Shown here one piece after another: positions 43,440-51,804 of a stretch of 64,000 bases of DNA. Within the stretch, counting starts at the first letter, position 1; every line of letters begins with the position of its first letter. The stretch comes from Niveibacterium sp. SC-1. Lineage in GTDB: Bacteria > Pseudomonadota > Gammaproteobacteria > Burkholderiales > Rhodocyclaceae. The position numbers and the translations under genes are program-made. Under the pieces are notes generated by a model. The model ran no database searches and had not been told where the DNA came from. It saw nothing but the letters and a program-made list of their open reading frames with translations. The DNA lies in assembly GCF_038235435.1 (NCBI RefSeq), contig NZ_CP151275.1, positions 496,001 to 560,000 on the forward strand. Direction: 5' to 3'.

Positions 43440-44780
43440 ATGTCTGCAGCTACCCATTCCGAACCGCAGTCCGAACCGAATTCCACGCAGCTCGAACGCG
43501 ACGCCCGCGTGATCACGGCCGCCGACCACGAGGTCGCGCCCGGTGACATCGCCGTCGGCGTCATCATCGGCCGGACCTCGGAGTATTTCGACTTCTTCGT
43601 GTACGGGATCGCCTCCTGCCTGGTCTTCCCGTCGCTGTTCTTCCCCTTCGTCCCGCGCCTGGAAGGCACGCTGCTCGCCTTTCTCGTCTTCTCCTTCGCC
43701 TTCATCGCACGCCCGATCGGCACCGTGATCTCGATGGCGATCCAGCGTCGCTGGGGCCGCAGCACCAAGCTCACCATCGCGCTCTTCCTGCTGGGCACCT
43801 CCACGGTCGGCATCGCCTTCCTGCCCGGCTACGAGACCGCGGGCATGGCATCGGTGGTCCTGCTGTCCCTCTTGCGCATCCTCCAGGGCCTCGCCCTGGG
43901 CGGTTCCTGGGACGGCCTGCCCTCGCTGCTGGCGCTCAATGCGCCGGAAAAGCGCCGCGGCTGGTATTCGATGCTCGGGCAGCTGGGTGCGCCCATCGGC
44001 TTCATCGTCGCGACCGCGCTCTTCGCCTTCCTGCATGCGAGCGTGGAAGAGGTGGACTTCCTCGCCTGGGGCTGGCGCTTCGCCTTCTTCGCGGCCTTCG
44101 CCATCAATGTGGTGGCGCTCTTTGCGCGCCTGCGCCTGGTGGTGACCCACGAATACGAGCGCATGCTCGACGAGCGCGAGCTCGAACCGGTGCCGGTCGT
44201 CGATCTGGTGCGCGACCAGGGCGGCAACGTGATCATCGGCGCCTTCGCGCCGCTGGCCAGCTACGCCTTGTTCCACATCGTCACCGTCTTCCCGGTCTCG
44301 TGGATCCAGCTCTTCACCGACCAGTCGATCACCAGTTTCCTGATGATCCAGATCGTCGGCGGCTTCCTCGCCGGGATCGGCATCATCGCCTCGGGCAAGA
44401 TCGCCGACGCCTTCGGGCGCCGCAATACCCTGGGTGCCGTGGCCGTGATGATCGGTGTCTTCAGCGGGTTCGCGCCGACGCTCCTCAACGGCGGCCAGTT
44501 CGGCCAGGACGTGTTCATCCTGATCGGCTTTGCGCTGCTGGGCCTCTCCTACGGCCAGGCCTCGGGCGCAGTGACGCGCAACTTCAGCAGCCGCTACCGC
44601 TACGTCGGCGCCGCGCTGACCGCGGATTTCGCCTGGCTGATCGGCGCCGCCTTCGCGCCCCTGGTGGCGCTGGGCCTTTCCGCCCACTTCGGTCTCGGCT
44701 ACCTGGGTTTGTACCTGCTCTCCGGCGCGGTCTGTACCCTGGCCGCCCTGATCATCAACCGGCAGCTCGCGCAGGACTGA
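43440..44780 (+). CDS. MFS transporter, metabolite:H+ symporter (MHS) family
   Basis: 446 residues, 12 predicted helices. The opening IIGRTSEYFDFFVYGIASCL and the loop GTVISMAIQRRWGR are MHS features (ProP/ShiA/KgtP relatives). GLALGGSWDGLPSLLALNAP is the conserved helix 4 region. Substrates of the family are dicarboxylates, citrate, shikimate or betaine; the substrate here is not evident. Divergent from cyoA; a large palindromic repeat starts at its stop codon and a terminator follows that. Confidence 0.9.
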   Translation: MSAATHSEPQSEPNSTQLERDARVITAADHEVAPGDIAVGVIIGRTSEYFDFFVYGIASCLVFPSLFFPFVPRLEGTLLAFLVFSFAFIARPIGTVISMAIQRRWGRSTKLTIALFLLGTSTVGIAFLPGYETAGMASVVLLSLLRILQGLALGGSWDGLPSLLALNAPEKRRGWYSMLGQLGAPIGFIVATALFAFLHASVEEVDFLAWGWRFAFFAAFAINVVALFARLRLVVTHEYERMLDERELEPVPVVDLVRDQGGNVIIGAFAPLASYALFHIVTVFPVSWIQLFTDQSITSFLMIQIVGGFLAGIGIIASGKIADAFGRRNTLGAVAVMIGVFSGFAPTLLNGGQFGQDVFILIGFALLGLSYGQASGAVTRNFSSRYRYVGAALTADFAWLIGAAFAPLVALGLSAHFGLGYLGLYLLSGAVCTLAALIINRQLAQD

Positions 44781-44901
44781 GAGTCTGTGAGAAATCTACT
44801 GCGCGGCGCAATCTCGAAACTCCGGTGCTCAAAGTCCTCAAGGACTTCTCCGCTCCTCATTTCGACCTTGCACCGCTCGCTACGATTTCTTCACAAACTC
44901 T
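44780..44901. repeat. Dispersed intergenic palindrome, copy 2 (after the MFS gene)
   Basis: 122-nt inverted repeat starting on the last base of the MFS stop codon. Outer arms 44780-44796 and 44884-44901 pair with few mismatches. Inner arm GCGGCGCAA (44803-44811) pairs with TTGCACCGC (44868-44876) at 8 of 9. The centre AAGTCCT (44832-44838) pairs with AGGACTT (44841-44847). It shares layout and cores with copy 1 at 3417-3540, while the arm and loop sequences differ with complementarity kept. Confidence 0.85.
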
Positions 44902-44921
44902 GAGGCCCTGCCTCCGGAACA

Positions 44922-44944
44922 CGGCGCCTGCGGGCGCCGTTTTT
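44922..44944 (+). terminator. Rho-independent terminator after the MFS gene
   Basis: Perfect 7-bp stem CGGCGCC (44922-44928) / GGCGCCG (44933-44939), TGCG loop, followed by T5. It lies just beyond the palindromic repeat. Confidence 0.85.
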
Positions 44945-44995
44945 CATTGCGGATCCCATCCGCGCCACACGCCTCGATCCCGTCTTCAGATTTAT

Positions 44996-45027
44996 TTAGC
45001 GCAAACGCTAATTAGCGACTACGCTAA
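44996..45027 (+). promoter_or_regulatory. Two adjacent ArsR-type operators abutting the gene start
   Basis: Two directly adjoining 16-bp palindromes with identical arms: TTAGCG-CAAA-CGCTAA (44996-45011) and TTAGCG-ACTA-CGCTAA (45012-45027). The second ends 5 bases before the ATG of the ArsR gene. No ribosome site fits between, so the message may be leaderless and the repressor would cover the transcription start. Confidence 0.8.
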
Positions 45028-45032
45028 ATATC

Positions 45033-45371
45033 ATGCATACCGATCCGCTCACCGCCACCTTCGCCGCCCTGGCCGATCCCACCCGCCGCGCGATCCTTGC
45101 GCGCCTCGCGCAGGGTGAGGCCACGGTCAATGAACTCGCCGCGCCCTTCGAGATGGCGCTGCCCAGCGTCTCGCGCCATCTCAAGGTGCTGGAGCAGGCC
45201 GGCCTGATCGAGCAGAGCCGCCAGGCCCAGTGGCGGCCGCGGCGCCTGCAGGCTGCGCCGCTAAAGGACGCGGTGCAGTGGCTGGAGAGCTACCGACCCT
45301 TCTGGGAAAGCAGTTTCGACCGTATGGGCGAGTACCTGGACGCCCTCCAATCGCAGGAGACACGCAAATGA
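45033..45371 (+). CDS. ArsR-family transcriptional repressor (metal-independent type)
   Basis: 112 residues. FAALADPTRRAILARLAQGE starts the winged helix and MALPSVSRHLKVLEQAGLIE is the recognition region. No Cys or His metal site is evident, and the partner gene is an SRPBCC/AHSA1 protein, an arrangement common for metal-independent ArsR regulators (SdpR-like). Autoregulation is indicated by two tandem operators just upstream. Its stop overlaps the next start (ATGA). Confidence 0.92.
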   Translation: MHTDPLTATFAALADPTRRAILARLAQGEATVNELAAPFEMALPSVSRHLKVLEQAGLIEQSRQAQWRPRRLQAAPLKDAVQWLESYRPFWESSFDRMGEYLDALQSQETRK

Positions 45372-45850
45372 ACCTGGCCAACATTCCCCTGGAGCTCGGC
45401 GGTACTCATGAGCTTGTGATCACCCGCGCGTTCAAGGTGCCGCCCGCGCTGGCCTTCTCCGTATGGACCTCGCGCGAGCACCTGGTCCGCTGGTGGGGGC
45501 CGCGGGACGAAACGGGCGTTGACTACAGCACCCCGCATTGCGAGAGCGACTTCCGTCCCGGCGGCCGCTACCGCATCTGCATCCGTTCGCCCCAGGGCAA
45601 GGATTCCTGGCTGGGCGGCGAATACCGCGAGATCGAGCCGCCGGGGAAGATCGTACTGACCTTCCAGTGGGAGGCTGACGGCCATCCCATGACCCTGATC
45701 GAGCTGCGCTTCGAGGACGACGGCGCAGGCGGTACCCGCTTCCACTTTCGCCAGCGCGGGCTGCCCGACGCGGCCAGCCGCGACATGCACGAGATCGGCT
45801 GGAACCGCTGGGCGGATCGCCTGCGGGACTATCTCGACACGCTGGCCTGA
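45368..45850 (+). CDS. SRPBCC/AHSA1-domain protein
   Basis: 160 residues. LVITRAFKVPPALAFSVWTS, LVRWWGPR, the DFRPGGRYRICIRSPQG strand and the C-terminal GWNRWADRLRDYLDTL helix are typical of the AHSA1 branch of the START-like fold, with a hydrophobic cavity. The ligand is unknown. Coupled to the ArsR gene and 12 bases from a GFA-family gene; the three form an operon. Confidence 0.9.
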   Translation: MNLANIPLELGGTHELVITRAFKVPPALAFSVWTSREHLVRWWGPRDETGVDYSTPHCESDFRPGGRYRICIRSPQGKDSWLGGEYREIEPPGKIVLTFQWEADGHPMTLIELRFEDDGAGGTRFHFRQRGLPDAASRDMHEIGWNRWADRLRDYLDTLA

Positions 45851-45862
45851 GAGGAGGCGACC

Positions 45863-46207
45863 ATGTCCCATCAGGCAAGCTGCCATTGCGGCGACCTCGC
45901 CTTCGAAGTGCAGGGCGAGATCAGCGAAGTCATGCGCTGCAACTGTTCCATCTGCAGCCGCAAGGGCGCGCTGCTGTGGTTCGTGCCGGCCGCCGCGGTG
46001 CGCTGGAGCAGCGGCGCCGAACGCGCCGCGAACTACCAGTTCGGCGCGCACCGGGTCCGGCACCGTTTCTGCCCGCGTTGCGGCATCCACCTGTGTGGCG
46101 AAGTGCAGGGACCGGACGGGCCCTTGGTGGCGGTGAACGTGCGTTGCATCGACGGACTCCCGCTCGACACCGTCAAGGTGCGCGACTATGACGGCCGCGC
46201 GGATTGA
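45863..46207 (+). CDS. GFA-family (CENP-V/Gfa-like) zinc protein
   Basis: 114 residues. Zinc-binding cysteines are seen in ASCHCGDLAFEV, RCNCSICSRKG and FCPRCGIHLCG. The family takes its name from glutathione-dependent formaldehyde-activating enzyme, but most members have no proven role. GAGAGGAG lies before the ATG. Last gene of the ArsR-SRPBCC-GFA operon, convergent with an oxidoreductase gene 3 bases away. Confidence 0.9.
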   Translation: MSHQASCHCGDLAFEVQGEISEVMRCNCSICSRKGALLWFVPAAAVRWSSGAERAANYQFGAHRVRHRFCPRCGIHLCGEVQGPDGPLVAVNVRCIDGLPLDTVKVRDYDGRAD

Positions 46208-46210
46208 GGC

Positions 46211-47230
46211 TCAGGGCATGCGGATGATCACCTTCCCCATCGCCTGCGATTGGGAGTATTGCGCGTAGTAGGCAAAGGCGGCCGGCGCCTCGGCAAAGTC
46301 GAACACGCGGTCGATCAGCGGCCGCAGTCCGTGGTGGGCGAACATCCGCAGGAGACCGGCGAGATGCGCGCGGTGGCCGGCCGCGATCGTGCGCACCTGC
46401 GCGCCCGCCGCGAAGATCGCGCCCACGTCGATCGACGCCGGCCCCTGCGCCACGCCGCCGATCAAGGCGATCTCGCCGCCCAGGGCGACCGCCCGCAAGG
46501 ACTGCGCGAGCGTCGCGCCGCCGACTTCCACCACCTGTTGCACGCCGCGCCCTCCGGTGAGCGCGCGCACCGCCTCGGCCCATTCGGGCGTGGTTCGATA
46601 GTCGATCACCGCGTCCGCGCCGAGCGCGCGCAGGCGCTCGGCCTTGGCCGGGCTGGAGGTGGTCACGATCACCCGGGCGCCCGCCGTCTTCGCGATCTGC
46701 AGGGCGAAGAGCGAGACGCCGCCGGAGCCGAGCAACAAGACGTCCTCACCCGGCTGCAGCGGGCGACCGCCTTGCAGCGCGTGCCAGGCCGTGACGCCCG
46801 CGCAGGGCAGGCAGGCGGCTTCTTCCCAGGACAGGTGGGCGGGCACCGGGAGCAGGGCCTGCTCGGGCAGCAGCGCGAATTCCGTGAGCAGGCCGTCAAG
46901 CGAGCCGCCGAGCTGCGGCGAGACCTCGGCCGTAAAGGGACCGTCCTGCCAGAAAGGGAAGATCGAGGCGAGCACACGTTCCCCCGGTGCGACGCGGCTC
47001 ACCCCCGCACCCACTTCGACCACCTCGCCGGCGCCGTCGCAAAGCCCGATGACGTCCGGCTTCACCGGTAGCGGATAGCGGCCCTGCTGCAGAATCATGA
47101 GCTCGCGATAGTTGAGCGCCGCGGCCCGCATGCGCAACAGCACTTCGCCGGGCCCGGGGCGCGGTACCGCGTGTTCGCGCAGGCGGATGCCGTCGAGGCC
47201 CTTGCCCATCTGGAAGTGATAGCTCTGCAT
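46211..47230 (-). CDS. Zinc-independent MDR oxidoreductase (NAD(P)-dependent alcohol dehydrogenase family)
   Basis: 339 residues. LNYRELMILQQGRYPLPVKP and GDGAGEVVEVGAGVSRVAPGE-type sequence mark the GroES-like domain. LLLGSGGVSLFALQIAKTAG is the Rossmann motif, followed by VIDYRTTPEWAEAV. The structural zinc Cys cluster of true alcohol dehydrogenases is absent. The start is ATG 47230 after GAGGTG; a GTG three codons earlier is possible. Just after the NTF2-like gene on the same strand and divergent, with it, from a LysR gene. Confidence 0.88.
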   Translation of the reverse strand: MQSYHFQMGKGLDGIRLREHAVPRPGPGEVLLRMRAAALNYRELMILQQGRYPLPVKPDVIGLCDGAGEVVEVGAGVSRVAPGERVLASIFPFWQDGPFTAEVSPQLGGSLDGLLTEFALLPEQALLPVPAHLSWEEAACLPCAGVTAWHALQGGRPLQPGEDVLLLGSGGVSLFALQIAKTAGARVIVTTSSPAKAERLRALGADAVIDYRTTPEWAEAVRALTGGRGVQQVVEVGGATLAQSLRAVALGGEIALIGGVAQGPASIDVGAIFAAGAQVRTIAAGHRAHLAGLLRMFAHHGLRPLIDRVFDFAEAPAAFAYYAQYSQSQAMGKVIIRMP

Positions 47231-47240
47231 GGTCCGCACC

Positions 47241-47618
47241 TCAGCTGGCCGAACGGCCCTTGAGATAGCCGCGGCCTTCTACGATCAGGCCCTCGCGCAC
47301 CCGCATCACGTTGAGGCCGCGCGAGACATCGGCGCCGTCGGTACCGGTGCGGTAGGTCCAGAAGATCAGTCCGAGTTCACCCAGCGCGATCACCTCCTCC
47401 AGCTCGAACGCGCCCTCGCGATTCGCGGCGATTGCCTGCCACATCGCGAGGCAGGCTTCGCGGCCGTGCAAATGGGTCTGCTGCGGCGAGGGCTGCGAGC
47501 GTTCCACCACGCAGTCGGGCGCGATCAGTGGCGCGAGGGCTGCGGGGTCGTGCTCCAGGAAAGCCCGGTTGAATCGGTGCAGGACTTCTTCGGTGCTGCC
47601 GTGCTTGTGCGGGTCCAT
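47241..47618 (-). CDS. NTF2-like (SnoaL-type) protein
   Basis: 125 residues. TEEVLHRFNRAFLEHDPAAL, APDCVVERSQPSP and the FELEEVIALGELGLIFWTYR strands give the cone-shaped NTF2 fold used by ketosteroid isomerases and many small hydrolases or binding proteins. Function unassigned. It is the promoter-proximal gene of the pair with the MDR enzyme, 85 bases from the divergent LysR gene. Confidence 0.85.
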   Translation of the reverse strand: MDPHKHGSTEEVLHRFNRAFLEHDPAALAPLIAPDCVVERSQPSPQQTHLHGREACLAMWQAIAANREGAFELEEVIALGELGLIFWTYRTGTDGADVSRGLNVMRVREGLIVEGRGYLKGRSAS

Positions 47619-47679
47619 GCTGGAACTCCTCGTCGGTGGGATGCGTCCAGTCTGGGATTGGAAGAGCAATGCGTCCAAC

Positions 47680-47703
47680 GCATTCAGGTAATACAATGAA
47701 TGC
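47680..47703. promoter_or_regulatory. Palindrome and -10 box abutting the LysR start
   Basis: GCATTCA (47680-47686) and TGAATGC (47697-47703), perfect 7-bp arms around 10 nt. The last base is directly followed by the LysR ATG. A TACAAT -10-like box (47692-47697) lies within it, which would place the transcription start at or next to the ATG, a leaderless message. A LysR dimer bound here would block its own transcription and could act on the divergent pair. Confidence 0.6.
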
Positions 47704-48690
47704 ATGAAACGCATCATCGCGGCCGAAGCGCCTGTACCGATTTCCGAAACTCCCGCCAGCGCCCGCCTGGATAGCGCGGACTTGCGCCTGGTGCTCGCCC
47801 TTGCCGGCACGCGCACTACGGTCGGCGCGGCCGCGAGCCTGCATCTCACGCAGTCGGCAGTGAGTCGTGCGCTGCAGGCGGTGGAGGACAGGCTGGGCCT
47901 GCGGCTCTTCGAGCGCAGCCCGCGCGGCCTGGTGCCGACCGCGGCGGGCGAGACCCTGCTCGAGTGCGCGCCGCGTGTGCTGGGCGAGCTGCAGGCACTG
48001 GAAGCGCGCCTGCGCGGCGACGCACCGGTGCAGACGCTGCGCATGGTCTGCGAGTGCTACACCGCCTATCACTGGATGCCCAGCACCCTGCAGGCGCTCC
48101 AGGCGCGCCTCCCCGGGATCGCACTGGAGATTGCACTTGAGTGCACCGCGGACCCGATCGCCGCCCTGCAGGCCGGTGAGATCGACGTCGCGCTGGTCAG
48201 CGAGGCGGCCACGCCGCGCAGCAAGCGGGTGGTCGACAAGCCGCTCTTCGCCGACGAGATCGTCTTTGTCATGGCGGCCTCGCACCGGCTGGCGGCGCGG
48301 CCTTCGCTCAGCCGTGCAGACCTGGAGCAGGAGACGCTCTTCGCTTCGCGCCTGCCGACTCGCGACATGACCTGGTTCACCCAGCCGCTGGCGCTGGAGC
48401 GCAAGTCGCCGCTGTGCTTCCAGGCGCTGCCGCTGACCGAGGCGGTGGTCGACTTTGCCCGCGCCGGCATGGGCGTTGGCGTGTTGAGCGAATGGGTGGC
48501 CGAACCGCATCTGCGGCGGGGCGACGTGGTGGCGCGGCGCCTGGCCAGCGGCCCCCTGATGCGGCCCTGGCGGCTGCTGTGGCGGCGCGAGGTCGAGCCC
48601 GCCGCCTCGCAGCTATGGCAGGTGCTGGAGAAGGCCGCGCCGCGCACGGCGAGCCTGCCCCAGCTGCGCGCCCGTTCGCGGGCGCGCTGA
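47704..48690 (+). CDS. LysR-family regulator (MetR-like)
   Basis: 328 residues. After a 22-residue N-terminal extension come LDSADLRLVLALAGTRTTVG and LHLTQSAVSRALQAVEDRLG (winged helix). The effector domain includes RMVCECYTAYHWMPSTLQAL, which resembles MetR. The divergent NTF2/MDR pair is the likely target. No ribosome site, and a palindrome with a -10 box ends at the ATG. Confidence 0.9.
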   Translation: MKRIIAAEAPVPISETPASARLDSADLRLVLALAGTRTTVGAAASLHLTQSAVSRALQAVEDRLGLRLFERSPRGLVPTAAGETLLECAPRVLGELQALEARLRGDAPVQTLRMVCECYTAYHWMPSTLQALQARLPGIALEIALECTADPIAALQAGEIDVALVSEAATPRSKRVVDKPLFADEIVFVMAASHRLAARPSLSRADLEQETLFASRLPTRDMTWFTQPLALERKSPLCFQALPLTEAVVDFARAGMGVGVLSEWVAEPHLRRGDVVARRLASGPLMRPWRLLWRREVEPAASQLWQVLEKAAPRTASLPQLRARSRAR

Positions 48691-48695
48691 GCCGC

Positions 48696-49499
48696 TCAGT
48701 CCCAGGCCGGCGCGAGGCTGGCCGGATTGGCGAGGCGTTCGCCGCGGTCCAGGGTGGCGACGCGGGCCATCTCGGCCTCGCTCAGGTGCAGGGCCTGCGC
48801 CTTCAGGTTGTCGAGCAGGTTCGCCCGCTTGGTCGAAGAGGGAATCACCGAGTAGCCCTGCTGCAGGGCCCAGGCGAGCGCCACATGCGCGCTGCTGGCA
48901 CCGTGGGCGCCGCCGATCTCGCGCAGGACGGGATCGGGCAGCACCTTGCCGTAGGCAAGCGTCATGTAGGACGTGAGGTGCAGACCTTGTTCGCGCGCGA
49001 AGGCGGCGAGCGTGCGGTTCTGCAGGTAGGGGCTGATCTCCACCTGGTTGGTGGCGATCGCCTCCACGCCGAGGATGCCGATGGCCTCCTTCAAGAGGGC
49101 GATGTTGAAGTTGGAGACGCCGATCTGGCCCGTCAGCCCCTGGGCCTTCGCTTCGGCGAGCGCGCCGAGGTACTCCGCCATCGGCACCGCGCCGCCGGGC
49201 GAAGGCCAGTGGATCAGCGTCAGTTCCACCGCGTCGGTGCGCAGCTTGCGCAGGCTCTCCTTGAGGCTGGGGATCAGCTTGCCCTCGCCGAAGTTGTCCA
49301 CCCAGATCTTGGTCGTGAGGAAGAGCTCGCTACGCGGGACGGCCGAGTCGGCAATCGCCTGGCCGACCTCGGCCTCGTTGTCGTAGATCTGCGCGGTGTC
49401 GATGACGCGGTAGCCGACGTCCAGTCCGTTGCGGACCGAATCGATGACCGTCTGGCCTTTGAGACGGAAGGTGCCGAGGCCGAGTGCGGGAATGCTCAT
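48696..49499 (-). CDS. dkgB: 2,5-diketo-D-gluconate reductase B / methylglyoxal reductase DkgB
   Basis: 267 residues, closely like E. coli DkgB through its length. The aldo-keto reductase tetrad is seen: Asp and Tyr in [18 protein letters not shown], Lys in LTTKIW, His in LTLIHWPSP. The NADPH-binding [12 protein letters not shown] is near the C-terminus and the protein ends LAPAWD. It reduces 2-oxoaldehydes and keto sugars with NADPH. The gene order dkgB, MFS, LysR (YafC-like) suggests one regulated unit. Confidence 0.95.
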   Translation of the reverse strand: MSIPALGLGTFRLKGQTVIDSVRNGLDVGYRVIDTAQIYDNEAEVGQAIADSAVPRSELFLTTKIWVDNFGEGKLIPSLKESLRKLRTDAVELTLIHWPSPGGAVPMAEYLGALAEAKAQGLTGQIGVSNFNIALLKEAIGILGVEAIATNQVEISPYLQNRTLAAFAREQGLHLTSYMTLAYGKVLPDPVLREIGGAHGASSAHVALAWALQQGYSVIPSSTKRANLLDNLKAQALHLSEAEMARVATLDRGERLANPASLAPAWD

Positions 49500-49518
49500 G
49501 GTGACTCCAGTGGGGGAT

Positions 49519-50733
49519 TCAGGTGTTCGAGACAAGGACTTCGCCGCAGCGTTCGCGCGGGGCGTCGTGATCACGGGGGCGACGGTCGAGCCGGCCGCTC
49601 CAGGCGGTGAGCGCGAGCGCGCCGAGCACCACCAGGCCGCCTATCCAGGTGGTGTGGATCAGGCCGAGCCGGCTGACGACCTCGCCACCCAGCCAGGCAC
49701 CGCCGGCGATGCCCAGGTTGAAGGCGGCGATGTTCAGGCCCGAGGCGACGTCGCTCGCCTGCGGGGCTTCGCGCTGCGCCTGCTGCACCACATAGACCTG
49801 CAGGGCGGGCACATTGCCGAAGGCGGCTGCGCCCCACACCAGCACGGTGGCCAGCGCCAGCCACGGCGAAGGCGCGGCGAAGAAGAGTACGAAGAGCACC
49901 GCCGCCAGCCACAGGAAGACGCGCTTGAGCGCGCCGACCGGCCCGAGCCGGTCGGCCAGGCGCCCGCCGTAGACATTGCCCACGGCGACCGACACGCCAT
50001 AGACCAGCATGACCAGGCTCACCGCGCTGACCGAGAAGCCGCTGATCTGCGTGAGGAGCGGCGCGAGGAAGGTGAAGGCGATGAAGGAGCCGCCGTAGCC
50101 CACGGCCGTCATCGCATACACGAGCAACAGGCGAGGACGCGCGAGCACCTGCAGTTGCTGGCGCAGCGGCGCGGGCGCCGAGTGCGGGATGGCGCGCGGC
50201 AGGAGCAGGGCGCTGCCCAGCACCGCGAGGGCGCCGAGCGCGGCCACGGCGAGGAAGGTCGCGCGCCAGCCGAAGTGCTGGCCGATGAAAGTGCCCAGCG
50301 GCACGCCGGTGACCAGCGCCACGGTCAGCCCGGTGAACATCGTGGCGATCGCGCTGGCGGCCTTCTGCGGCGCAACGAGCCGCGTGGCGATCACCGAGCC
50401 GATCGAGAAGAACACGCCGTGCGTGAGCCCCGTCAGCACGCGTGCGAACACCAGCGTCGTGTAGCCCGGCGCCTGCCAGGCCAGAAGGTTGCCGGCGGTG
50501 AAGAGCAGCATCAGCCCGATCAGCAGATGCTTGCGCGGCAGGCGGCCGCTCAGTGCCGTGAGCACGGGCGCGCCGACGGCGACGCCGAGCGCATAGAGGC
50601 TCACGAGCAACCCTGCCGAGGGCAGCGTCACGGCGAGGTCGGTGGCGATGGTGGGGATGAGGCCGACGATGACGAACTCCGTCGTGCCGATGGCAAAGGC
50701 GCTGAGGGTCAGCACCCAGAGTGCGAGAGGCAT
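49519..50733 (-). CDS. MFS transporter, DHA1-type efflux (AraJ/YdhP-like)
   Basis: 404 residues, 12 helices. [20 protein letters not shown] opens the AraJ-like group; [20 protein letters not shown] is the motif C-type region of drug/sugar efflux carriers. The C-terminal tail is hydrophilic. It is transcribed leftward 20 bases before dkgB and divergently from the YafC-like LysR gene. Substrate unknown; sugars or toxic aldehydes are possible from context. Confidence 0.9.
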   Translation of the reverse strand: MPLALWVLTLSAFAIGTTEFVIVGLIPTIATDLAVTLPSAGLLVSLYALGVAVGAPVLTALSGRLPRKHLLIGLMLLFTAGNLLAWQAPGYTTLVFARVLTGLTHGVFFSIGSVIATRLVAPQKAASAIATMFTGLTVALVTGVPLGTFIGQHFGWRATFLAVAALGALAVLGSALLLPRAIPHSAPAPLRQQLQVLARPRLLLVYAMTAVGYGGSFIAFTFLAPLLTQISGFSVSAVSLVMLVYGVSVAVGNVYGGRLADRLGPVGALKRVFLWLAAVLFVLFFAAPSPWLALATVLVWGAAAFGNVPALQVYVVQQAQREAPQASDVASGLNIAAFNLGIAGGAWLGGEVVSRLGLIHTTWIGGLVVLGALALTAWSGRLDRRPRDHDAPRERCGEVLVSNT

Positions 50734-50829
50734 GGTGTGCGCTCCGGTTGGGGGAGGGCGCAGTCTCGCGGTTTTGCCTTTGACGAAAAAGCCGTCTATA
50801 AGCCAAAGACCTTTGCTCTGGAATCAATA

Positions 50830-51744
50830 ATGAAGACGACACTGGATGAGCTGCAGGCCTTCGTCACCGTGGCCGACACCGGTTCGATCACGGCCGCCTC
50901 GCAGCAGCTGGGGCAGACGGTCTCCGGCACCAGCCGCAGTCTTGGCCGGCTGGAGGAGAAGCTCAGCACCACCTTGCTGCGACGGACCACGCGGCGGATC
51001 GAGCTCACCGAGGAGGGAAGCACCTTCCTCGCCCGCGCGAGGGAAGTCCTGGGGGCGGTGGAGTCGGCCGAGGAGGAGATGTCGGCGCGGCGCGAGCGAC
51101 CCTCCGGGCGTCTGCGGGTGGATGCCGCCACACCCTTCATGCTGCATGCGCTGGTGCCACGGGTGGCTGGCTATCGCGCGCGCTATCCCGAGGTGGCGCT
51201 GGAGCTCAACAGCAACGAGGGCATCATCGACCTGCTGGAGCAGCGTACCGATCTGGCCATCCGCATCGGTCGCCTCAAAGATTCCAGCCTGCATGCGCGG
51301 CCGATCGGCAGCAGCCGCATCCGCGTGCTCGCCAGCCCCGACTATCTCGCGCGCCACGGCGAGCCGCGGCGGGTTGCCGCCCTCGCCGATCCGCGTGCGG
51401 GCCATGTGCTGCTCGGCTTCACCCAGCCGGAGTCACTCAACGAATGGCCGCTGCGTGCGACCGACGACGCGCCCCTGCATGTGCGACCGCAGGTGCGCGC
51501 ATCCAGCGGGGAGACCTTGCGCCAGCTGGCGCTGGCGGGCGAGGGCATCGTCTGCCTGTCCGACTTCATGACCCGCGAGGACCGCCGCGAAGGGCGCCTG
51601 GTGCAGCTCTTCGCGCGCCAGACCCTGGAAGTGCGGCAGCCGATCAACGCGGTGTACTACCGCAACACTGCGCTGTCCTCGCGCATCACGTCCTTCGTCG
51701 ATTACCTGCTGGAGACCCTGGGGCCGCGCGGCTTCGAGGACTGA
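50830..51744 (+). CDS. LysR-family regulator, YafC-like
   Basis: 304 residues. LDELQAFVTVADTGSITAAS and GQTVSGTSRSLGRLEEKLST form the winged helix. The effector domain begins SGRLRVDAATPFMLHALVPR, the CrgA-like subtype. In E. coli yafC lies next to dkgB; here the gene is divergent from an MFS-dkgB pair, so that pair is its likely target. No ribosome site precedes the ATG. Confidence 0.92.
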   Translation: MKTTLDELQAFVTVADTGSITAASQQLGQTVSGTSRSLGRLEEKLSTTLLRRTTRRIELTEEGSTFLARAREVLGAVESAEEEMSARRERPSGRLRVDAATPFMLHALVPRVAGYRARYPEVALELNSNEGIIDLLEQRTDLAIRIGRLKDSSLHARPIGSSRIRVLASPDYLARHGEPRRVAALADPRAGHVLLGFTQPESLNEWPLRATDDAPLHVRPQVRASSGETLRQLALAGEGIVCLSDFMTREDRREGRLVQLFARQTLEVRQPINAVYYRNTALSSRITSFVDYLLETLGPRGFED

Positions 51745-51804
51745 AGCCGGGAGGGGAGAGGGAAGGCGACGCGCCGGAGGCGCCGTCCCCCTGTGTGGTA
51801 TGGC

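Noticed and set aside
51745..51804. GC hairpin between the YafC-like gene and the chemotaxis gene
   Set aside because: Stem has a bulge and no T-run on either strand; possibly a weak shared terminator but not supported.
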